Shown: positions 1 to 4,876 of the stretch, piece by piece | Numbering within the stretch: position 1 is the first letter of the stretch | Layout: the number at the start of each line of letters is the position of its first letter | DNA from: Geobacter sp. UBA6151 | GTDB lineage: Bacteria; Desulfobacterota; Desulfuromonadia; Geobacterales; Pseudopelobacteraceae | Direction of reading: 5' to 3' | Assembly (NCBI GenBank): GCA_002423105.1 | Contig: DIUT01000027.1 | Location: forward strand, 20,407 to 26,040 | Length of the DNA: 5,634 nucleotides | Program-made: the position numbers and the translations under genes | The notes under the pieces: model-generated | The model's database searches: none | Told to the model about the DNA's origin: nothing | What the model saw: the letters and a program-made list of their open reading frames with translations, nothing else

Positions 1-435
1 CGGCGCGAGGACATTCCGCTGCTTGCCGAACATTTCCTCACACGGTTCTCTGAAAAGATGGGGCGCACCATACATGGATTGGCGGAAACAACGCTTCACC
101 TGCTCATGTCCTATGACTATCCGGGCAATGTGCGGGAACTTCAGCACGCCATAGAACGGGGCGTTGCCCTGTGCACCGGCAACTGTCTCATGCCGCAGGA
201 TCTGCCCCCCTGTTTTCTTGCCCACGCCACTGAAAACGCTGCTCCCCGGTTTGCCCATGAGGGAGATGCCAGTGCGCCTACCCGCCCCTTGTCCCACTCC
301 GTGGAGGATTATGGACGGCAGATGATTCTTGATGCCCTGGCCAAAACCGGCGGACACAAGGGTGAGGCCGCCCGGCTGCTGCATATCTCCCGCAAGACAC
401 TCTGGCAAAAACTGAAACAGATGGAAAACGGGTAA
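1..435 (+). CDS. Sigma-54-dependent transcriptional activator (NtrC family), C-terminal part, 5' truncated by window edge
   Basis: The frame is open from base 1 and ends at TAA 433-435, giving the last 144 residues of a bacterial enhancer-binding protein. The ATG at 58 is internal: the residues before it (RREDIPLLAEHFL) are the conserved tail of the sigma-54 AAA+ ATPase domain. The sensor II motif YPGNVREL follows at residues 40-47 of the visible part, with its ATP-contacting arginine at 45. A variable linker (about 62-100) leads to a Fis-type helix-turn-helix at about 102-141, with GHKGEAARLLHISRKTLWQKL closely resembling the NtrC/AtoC DNA-binding domain (key residues G118, A123, A124, L126, S130, T133, L134). 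Such proteins bind upstream sites and use ATP to open RNA polymerase-sigma-54 promoters. The sensory N-terminus and the GAFTGA loop lie outside the window, so the signal is unknown. A sigma-54 promoter lies 245 bases past its stop, in front of the nar genes, making that operon its likely target (inference). Family assignment is very secure. Confidence 0.95.
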   Translation, partial: RREDIPLLAEHFLTRFSEKMGRTIHGLAETTLHLLMSYDYPGNVRELQHAIERGVALCTGNCLMPQDLPPCFLAHATENAAPRFAHEGDASAPTRPLSHSVEDYGRQMILDALAKTGGHKGEAARLLHISRKTLWQKLKQMENG

Positions 436-445
436 CAGTGTTACC
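431..445. promoter_or_regulatory. Perfect 15-bp palindrome, candidate activator binding site
   Basis: GGTAACA (431-437) and TGTTACC (439-445) are perfect inverted arms around a single central G. The activator's TAA stop codon (433-435) lies inside the left arm. The size and symmetry suit a dimeric Fis-type helix-turn-helix. The centre lies about 268 bases upstream of the predicted transcription start, rather far but workable for an enhancer-like site with a DNA bend in between. The assignment to the neighbouring activator is inferred from position and repeated copies only. Confidence 0.55.
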
Positions 446-461
446 TTTGGTATTTCCATTT

Positions 462-487
462 GGTAACATCGCCCCTCGGTTGTCACC
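462..487. promoter_or_regulatory. Second GGTAACA element with imperfect inverted partner, candidate activator site
   Basis: GGTAACA recurs exactly at 462-468, and TGTCACC at 481-487 is the opposite-strand form with one mismatch. The 462-468 copy also pairs as an inverted repeat with TGTTACC at 439-445 (16-base spacer). Together with 431-445 this makes four half-site-like heptamers in 57 bases, the clustering expected of an upstream activator array. Confidence 0.45.
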
Positions 488-579
488 AGCCAATCGCACT
501 TCAGTAAAACACCGGTAGTAAGCCGTCCCTTAGCCTTGAATTCTCGATTATCAGCCGCTTCCAGACAAACAAAGTCTTC

Positions 580-592
580 TATCAACAGATTA
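580..592 (+). promoter_or_regulatory. Candidate IHF binding site
   Basis: The 13 bases TATCAACAGATTA match the IHF consensus WATCAANNNNTTR at every defined position. The site lies about 120 bases upstream of the predicted start, between the left-hand repeat array and the sigma-54 promoter, where IHF commonly bends DNA to bring an activator to sigma-54 polymerase. An exact match by chance in about 300 bases on both strands is roughly a one-percent event. Binding itself is not shown. Confidence 0.5.
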
Positions 593-605
593 CCATCCGG
601 TAACA
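590..605. promoter_or_regulatory. TTACC-N4-GGTAA inverted repeat with third exact GGTAACA copy
   Basis: TTACC at 590-594 and GGTAA at 599-603 form a 5-bp dyad with a 4-base spacer, and 599-605 is another exact GGTAACA. The centre is near -109 from the predicted start, within the usual range for sigma-54 activator sites. It overlaps the right end of the IHF match by three bases, so the two might compete. It may be a promoter-proximal site for the protein that binds 431-445. Confidence 0.4.
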
Positions 606-651
606 CCTGCCGCTTGTCTTCACCATCCGCAAACTATCCAAAGCAATATAA

Positions 652-673
652 TTAAATAACATCATATATTTAA
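652..673. repeat. AT-rich inverted repeat upstream of the promoter
   Basis: TTAAATA (652-658) and TATTTAA (667-673) are perfect 7-bp inverted arms with an 8-base spacer, ending seven bases before the -24 element. In such AT-rich sequence a dyad of this size carries little information. It may be only an UP-like or curved AT tract, or a site for an additional regulator. Confidence 0.3.
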
Positions 674-679
674 CTGCAA

Positions 680-695
680 TGGCACGTTCCATGCT
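680..695 (+). promoter_or_regulatory. Sigma-54 (RpoN) -24/-12 promoter of the cytochrome-nar operon
   Basis: TGGCACG (680-686), four bases, then ATGCT (691-695) matches the core consensus TGGCACG-N4-TTGCW at all defined positions except A for T at 691. The invariant GG (681-682) and GC (693-694) have the strict required spacing. Counting from the -12 C at 694 puts transcription start near 706, about 37 bases before the cytochrome ATG. A sigma-54 activator gene lies immediately upstream, which strengthens the call. Confidence 0.88.
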
Positions 696-721
696 GATAG
701 AAAATAACACTTTTTTATCAG
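694..721. repeat. 11-bp inverted repeat spanning the -12 element and predicted start
   Basis: CTGATAGAAAA (694-704) and TTTTTTATCAG (711-721) pair over 11 positions, with one G-T pair (700/715) and a six-base loop TAACAC. The dyad starts at the C of the -12 GC and ends six bases before the ribosome binding site. Transcripts starting near 706 would contain only the right arm, so it would act as DNA (operator or easily melted start region). In transcripts from farther upstream it could fold into a hairpin next to the ribosome binding site. Confidence 0.5.
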
Positions 722-726
722 ACACC

Positions 727-733
727 AGGGAGG
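727..733 (+). promoter_or_regulatory. Ribosome binding site of the cytochrome gene
   Basis: AGGGAGG lies nine bases before the ATG at 743 and is the only good Shine-Dalgarno sequence here. It supports the 743 start over the internal ATG at 794, which would remove most of the signal peptide. Confidence 0.8.
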
Positions 734-742
734 GTACGACGC

Positions 743-1294
743 ATGTCTACGACGCTCAAGTTATTATGCCGCTGCATACCACTCGTTGTTCTCATGGCAG
801 CCAGTGTTACCGTCTGGGCCGCTCCGGACAAGAACAGCACCGCCGCTGAAAATGTGGAGGCGGCAAAGGGGGTTCCATCAGCCACCGAAAAACCGGAACC
901 GGTGGTTACCCCTGAACTCATTGCCCAGGGGCAGGCATTTTTTACCGGCCAGAAACGCTTTGCCAATGGCGCAGCGCCCTGCGGCGCCTGTCATGCCTTG
1001 GCGAACAGAGGAATCGAGGGAGGCCGGATGGCCGCTGATTTGGGAGGTTTGTTCACCCCTGACGGCGCCGATGCCATCAAGGATACCATCGGCGCCATTG
1101 AAGCACCGGTCATGAAGAAAGTCTACAGCGCCCATCCCTTGACTGATGGTGAATATGCCGCCCTGGCTGCCTTTGCCCGCCAGCCGTTACCTGACAAACA
1201 GCCGACCAAAGGCCTTTCCTTTACCCTGGCCGGCATAGGCGCAGGCGTACTGTTTCTGCTCGGTTTTATGCTCTATAAAAGGAGGATTTCCTAA
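743..1294 (+). CDS. Membrane-anchored mono-heme cytochrome c of the nar operon
   Basis: This 183-residue protein starts with a signal peptide (about residues 1-26: basic start, hydrophobic core, VWA before the likely cleavage site). A Pro/Glu/Ala-rich linker (27-57) leads to one small class-I-like cytochrome c domain (about 58-147). The heme attachment motif is CGACH (C80, C83, H84); M124 before the conserved-looking LTDGEYAALAAF segment is the likelier second iron ligand, with M96 as the alternative. A single membrane helix (about 157-178) is followed by the basic tail YKRRIS, placing the heme domain in the periplasm and the C-terminus in the cytoplasm. It is the first gene after the sigma-54 promoter and overlaps narG by one base, implying coupled expression and a role in electron transfer with nitrate reductase. 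Whether it donates to the membrane subunit, accepts from quinol, or aids assembly cannot be read from sequence. It has only one heme motif, so it is not a direct copy of di-heme NarC proteins of other nitrate reductase operons. Confidence 0.9.
   Translation: MSTTLKLLCRCIPLVVLMAASVTVWAAPDKNSTAAENVEAAKGVPSATEKPEPVVTPELIAQGQAFFTGQKRFANGAAPCGACHALANRGIEGGRMAADLGGLFTPDGADAIKDTIGAIEAPVMKKVYSAHPLTDGEYAALAAFARQPLPDKQPTKGLSFTLAGIGAGVLFLLGFMLYKRRIS
1281..1285 (+). promoter_or_regulatory. Ribosome binding site of narG
   Basis: GGAGG sits eight bases before the narG ATG at 1294, inside the last codons of the cytochrome gene. The cytochrome stop and narG start share a base in TAATG, a classic arrangement for translational coupling. 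It fixes the narG start at 1294 rather than the in-frame ATG at 1312. Confidence 0.85.
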
Positions 1295-4200
1295 TGGCCA
1301 ACACACGGATCATGGATGACTGTTCCCTCGGCAGACGCGATTGGGAAGAGTTCTATCGCAACCGCTGGCAGTACGACAAGGTGGTGCGCAGCACCCACGG
1401 GGTAAACTGTACCGGCGGTTGCAGCTGGATGGTACATGTCAAGGACGGTATTGTGGGCTGGGAGCTTCAGGCCAACGACTACCCCCAGTTCAACGGCGAT
1501 CTGCCCAATCACGAACCGCGCGGCTGTCCCCGGGGGATCAGCTTCTCCTGGTATCTCTACAGCCCGCTGCGGGTCAAACATCCCTATATGCGCGGCGTGC
1601 TGATCGATCTCTGGCGCCAGGCCCGCGCAGTTCATAACGACCCGGTGGCAGCCTGGAAGAGCATCGTCGAGAACCCTGAAGCACGGGAAAGCTATACCTC
1701 CAAGCGCGGCATGGGCGGTTTCCGTCGCTCTTCGTGGGAGGAAGCCAATGAGCTGATCGCCGCATCCTCATTGTACACGGCACAGAAGCATGGCCCGGAC
1801 CGCGTGATCGGTTTTTCGCCGATTCCGGCCATGTCCATGATCAGTTACGCAGCCGGTACCCGCTTCCTGCAACTGTTCGGCGGCGTTGCCATGAGTTTCT
1901 ACGACTGGTACTGCGACCTTCCCCCGGCATCGCCGCAGGTCTGGGGCGAGCAGACCGACGTCAACGAGTCTGCCGACTGGTATAACGCCTCCTACATCGT
2001 CCTTTGCGGCTCCAACGTGCCGATGACCCGCACCCCGGATGCCCATTTCCTGTCCGAGGCGCGCTACCGCGGCACCAAGGTGGTGGTCATGTCCCCTGAC
2101 TACAGCATGGCCAGCAAGTTTGCCGATGCCTGGCTGCCGGTGGAACAGGGTCACGACGGCGCTTTCTGGATGGCGGTCAACCATGTGATCCTGACCGAAT
2201 TCTACGCCAACCGTCAGGTTCCCTTCTTCGAAGATTATATCCGCAAATACACCGATCTGCCGTTTTTGGTCAAACTGACCGAGAAGGACGGCACACTGAG
2301 CCAGGGAGAGTTCCTGCGTGCCGCCGATCTGGAGCGGAGCGCCGGGCTTGAGAACGCCGACTGGACCCTGTGTGTTGCCAACCAGAGCGGTGAGGTGCGG
2401 GTCCCCAACGGCAGTCTCGGTTCACGCTGGAGCAAGCAGGAGGGTAACTGGAACCTGGATATGAAGGACCAGGTTGACGGTACTGAAATTGACTGCCGCT
2501 TAAGCTTCCTGGGCGAAACAACCGGCCAGGTCCGCTTCAGTTTTGAAGAGGATGGGGAGCTGGTCCGCGAAGTTCCGGTGCAACGGATCATGACCAGGGA
2601 TGGCGAAATAACCGTTGCCACCGTTTTCGACCTGATGATGGCCCAATTCGGCGTTTCCCGCGGTCTGGGAGGGGATTATCCGAAAAACTACGATGATTTC
2701 AACCAGCCCTTTACCCCGGCCTGGCAGGAAAAATACACCGGCATTGCCGCCGACACCCTGATCACCATCGCCCGGGAATGGGCGCAGAACGGTGAGCAGA
2801 GCGGCGGACGCAACATGATCATCGTCGGCGCCGGTATCAACCACTGGTACCACAACGACCTGATCTACCGGGCCGCCATCACCGCCCTGATCCTGACCGG
2901 CAGTGTGGGCAGGAACGGCGCCGGACTTGGACACTACGTGGGCCAGGAGAAGGTTGTGCCGCTGGCCCCATGGACCTCCATCGCCATGGCCCAGGACTGG
3001 ATCAAACCGTCCCGTCTCCAGAACACGCCCAGTTTCTGGTACATGCATTCCGACCAATGGCGCTATGACCGCAATTTTGTCGATTACTTCAAGCCGGAAA
3101 CCGGCGAGAACATGCCGATGCACACGGCCGACTTCAACGCCAAGGCAGCCCGGCTCGGTTGGCTCCCCTTCTCTCCCCACTTCAACGAGAACCCGATCCG
3201 CCTGATGGAGCAGGCACAAGCCGCCGGAGCCGTAACTGATGATGAAGTCCGCGCCTGGTTGATCGCCCGGCTCAAAAGCGGCCACACCCGTTTTGCCATC
3301 GAGGATCCGGATGGGGAAGGCAATTCGCCCAAGGTCTGGTTCATCTGGCGCGGCAACGCCATCTCTTCCAGCGCCAAGGGGCACGAATTTTTCCTTAAGC
3401 ATGTCATCGGCGCGCCCAACAGCAGCTTCACCGCCACCGAGGCGGCCAAGGGGCAGGTCAAGGATATCGTCTGGCATGAGAAGGCTCCCACCGGCAAGAT
3501 GGATCTGGTAGTGGACCTGAACTTCCGCATGGATACCTCCACCCTTTATTCGGATATCGTGCTGCCCGCGGCAACCTGGTACGAGAAATCTGACCTGAAC
3601 ACCACCGACATGCACTCCTTCGTCAACTGCATGGATGCCGCCGTTGATCCGGCCTGGGAATCAAAATCCGACTGGAACATCTTTGCCGGTATCGCCAAAA
3701 AGGTCAGTGAACTGGCGCCGCAGCACTTCCCGGTTCCGTTCAAGGATATCCTCGCCACCCCGCTTCTGCACGACACGCCGGGCGAAATTGCCCAGCGCAG
3801 CGTGAAAGACTGGAAACTGGGCGAGTGCGAGGCGATTCCGGGCAAGACCATGCCCAACCTGCCCATCGTCGAGCGCGACTACGTTAATCTCCACAACCGC
3901 TTCATGTCGCTGGGGCCGCACATCGGCCACCTGCATGCCCACGGGGTAAGCTGGGAGGCGGACGACGTCCACGAAAAGCTTCTCAAAAAGATGCCAACCC
4001 GCACCTGGGGAGACAAGACCTACATCGACATGGAAGATGTGCGCAATGTGGCTGACACGATCATGGCCTTTGCCCCCGAGACCAACGGCGAACTGGCGCA
4101 CCGTGCCTATCAGAACCTGGAGAAGCGGGTCGGCAAGCCGCTGGCCCAGATCGTTGAGGGGGACCGCAATTTCCGCATCACCTGGGAGGAGATCACCCAG

Positions 4201-4872
4201 AAACCGCGCCGTTTCATCAGCACCCCGGTCTGGAGCGGCCTGGTCAACGAGAACCGCCCCTATGCGCCCTACACGCTGAACGTGGAGCACGGTGTGCCCT
4301 GGCGCACCCTCTCCGGCCGCCAGTCCCTCTATCTCGACCATCCCTACTACCGGGAGTTCCACGAAGGGCTGCCCACTTTCAAGGGCAAGCTCGACCCGGC
4401 CATACTGGACGAGACCGAAGGAGAAACCGGCCTGATTCTTAACTTCCTGACCCCGCACGGCAAGTGGAGCATCCACTCCACCTACAGCGACAACCTGCGC
4501 ATGCTGACCCTTTCCCGCGGCGGCCCCGTGGTCTGGATCAACCACGAAGATGCGGCAAGCGCCGGAATCGAGGACAACGAGGCGATAGAGGTCTTTAACG
4601 CCAACGGTGTAGTCACCAGCCGTGCCGTGGTTTCATCGCGCATCCCGCGCGGGGCGGCAGTGATGTACCACGCTCCGGAGCGGACCCTGGATGTCAAGAA
4701 ATCGAAAAAGAGCGGCAAACGGGGCGGTGTTCACAACAGCCTCTCCCGCATCCGCCTGAAACCAACCCTGATGCTCGGCGGCTACGCACAGTTCAGCTAC
4801 TACTTTAACTATTGGGGGCCAACCGGCGTGAACCGCGACAGCTACGTAGTTGTCAGAAAGTTGAGGGGGTGA
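1294..4872 (+). CDS. narG: Respiratory nitrate reductase, alpha (catalytic) subunit NarG
   Basis: The 1192-residue product is a complete NarG, the cytoplasmic subunit that reduces nitrate to nitrite at a molybdenum-bisPGD centre. It aligns by eye with E. coli NarG (1247 residues) from end to end. The FS0 cluster ligands H35, C39, C43 and C78 are present in HGVNCTGGC and PRGCPRG; a histidine first ligand is diagnostic of the NarG type as against Nap or formate dehydrogenase. The Mo-ligating aspartate is D208 in DWYCDLPPASP, equivalent to E. coli Asp222. N38 and R80 beside the cluster are also kept. The molybdopterin oxidoreductase core spans about 35-800 (for example VGAGINHWYH near 511-520), and the C-terminal dinucleotide-binding domain about 1045-1185 (FLTPHGKWSIHSTYSDN). 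Compared with E. coli the N-terminus is 15 residues shorter and a loop near 405-432 about 16 residues shorter. An RR pair (14-15) lies in a Tat-like position, but no hydrophobic segment follows, so export is not expected. No frameshift or missing catalytic residue was seen. Confidence 0.98.
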   Translation: MANTRIMDDCSLGRRDWEEFYRNRWQYDKVVRSTHGVNCTGGCSWMVHVKDGIVGWELQANDYPQFNGDLPNHEPRGCPRGISFSWYLYSPLRVKHPYMRGVLIDLWRQARAVHNDPVAAWKSIVENPEARESYTSKRGMGGFRRSSWEEANELIAASSLYTAQKHGPDRVIGFSPIPAMSMISYAAGTRFLQLFGGVAMSFYDWYCDLPPASPQVWGEQTDVNESADWYNASYIVLCGSNVPMTRTPDAHFLSEARYRGTKVVVMSPDYSMASKFADAWLPVEQGHDGAFWMAVNHVILTEFYANRQVPFFEDYIRKYTDLPFLVKLTEKDGTLSQGEFLRAADLERSAGLENADWTLCVANQSGEVRVPNGSLGSRWSKQEGNWNLDMKDQVDGTEIDCRLSFLGETTGQVRFSFEEDGELVREVPVQRIMTRDGEITVATVFDLMMAQFGVSRGLGGDYPKNYDDFNQPFTPAWQEKYTGIAADTLITIAREWAQNGEQSGGRNMIIVGAGINHWYHNDLIYRAAITALILTGSVGRNGAGLGHYVGQEKVVPLAPWTSIAMAQDWIKPSRLQNTPSFWYMHSDQWRYDRNFVDYFKPETGENMPMHTADFNAKAARLGWLPFSPHFNENPIRLMEQAQAAGAVTDDEVRAWLIARLKSGHTRFAIEDPDGEGNSPKVWFIWRGNAISSSAKGHEFFLKHVIGAPNSSFTATEAAKGQVKDIVWHEKAPTGKMDLVVDLNFRMDTSTLYSDIVLPAATWYEKSDLNTTDMHSFVNCMDAAVDPAWESKSDWNIFAGIAKKVSELAPQHFPVPFKDILATPLLHDTPGEIAQRSVKDWKLGECEAIPGKTMPNLPIVERDYVNLHNRFMSLGPHIGHLHAHGVSWEADDVHEKLLKKMPTRTWGDKTYIDMEDVRNVADTIMAFAPETNGELAHRAYQNLEKRVGKPLAQIVEGDRNFRITWEEITQKPRRFISTPVWSGLVNENRPYAPYTLNVEHGVPWRTLSGRQSLYLDHPYYREFHEGLPTFKGKLDPAILDETEGETGLILNFLTPHGKWSIHSTYSDNLRMLTLSRGGPVVWINHEDAASAGIEDNEAIEVFNANGVVTSRAVVSSRIPRGAAVMYHAPERTLDVKKSKKSGKRGGVHNSLSRIRLKPTLMLGGYAQFSYYFNYWGPTGVNRDSYVVVRKLRG
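4863..4869 (+). promoter_or_regulatory. Ribosome binding site of narH
   Basis: GAGGGGG, lying in the last codons of narG, ends seven bases before the narH ATG at 4877. The weaker GAGG at 4871-4874 is too close to the start codon. The tight packing favours coupled translation of the two subunits. Confidence 0.7.
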
Positions 4873-4876
4873 GGCG

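Larger units (their letters stand above)
436..742. other. Intergenic regulatory region between activator and cytochrome-nar operon
   Basis: These 307 bases hold no convincing protein gene. The left part (431-487) is rich in GGTAACA/TGTTACC repeats, the middle has an IHF match and a further inverted repeat, and the right part from about 635 to 720 is distinctly AT-rich and carries the sigma-54 promoter and two dyads. No clear intrinsic terminator follows the activator gene: there is no GC-rich stem followed by a T-run. Read-through from the activator gene into the operon is therefore possible. No tRNA, riboswitch or FNR-type TTGAT-N4-ATCAA box was seen. Confidence 0.8.

Noticed and set aside
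58..60. ATG at 58 as the start of a small separate DNA-binding protein
   Set aside because: The same frame is open upstream to base 1 and encodes the conserved RREDIP segment of sigma-54 activators, so 58 is an internal methionine.
536..553. Possible FNR-type site around TTGAATTCTCGATTATCA
   Set aside because: The half-sites do not have the TTGAT-N4-ATCAA order and spacing.
802..811. CAGTGTTACC inside the cytochrome gene, identical to 436-445
   Set aside because: It is explained by codons for the signal peptide (Ser-Val-Thr) and lacks the opposite arm. Partial GGTAAC strings also occur inside narG (near 2443), so a single half-site in coding sequence is not evidence.
1318..1422. Possible nitrite oxidoreductase (NxrA) or Nap-type enzyme instead of NarG
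   Set aside because: The near-continuous match to E. coli NarG, the His first ligand of FS0, and the adjoining NarH with the Trp-containing 3Fe-4S motif point to a standard membrane-bound nitrate reductase.
2500..3615. 371-codon open frame on the minus strand inside narG
   Set aside because: It lies wholly antisense to conserved narG sequence, and its Gly/Val/Asp-rich product resembles no family I know. Long antisense frames are common opposite GC-rich genes.
3661..4545. 294-codon open frame on the minus strand inside narG
   Set aside because: Shadow of narG for the same reasons; no ribosome binding site or recognisable domain was seen.
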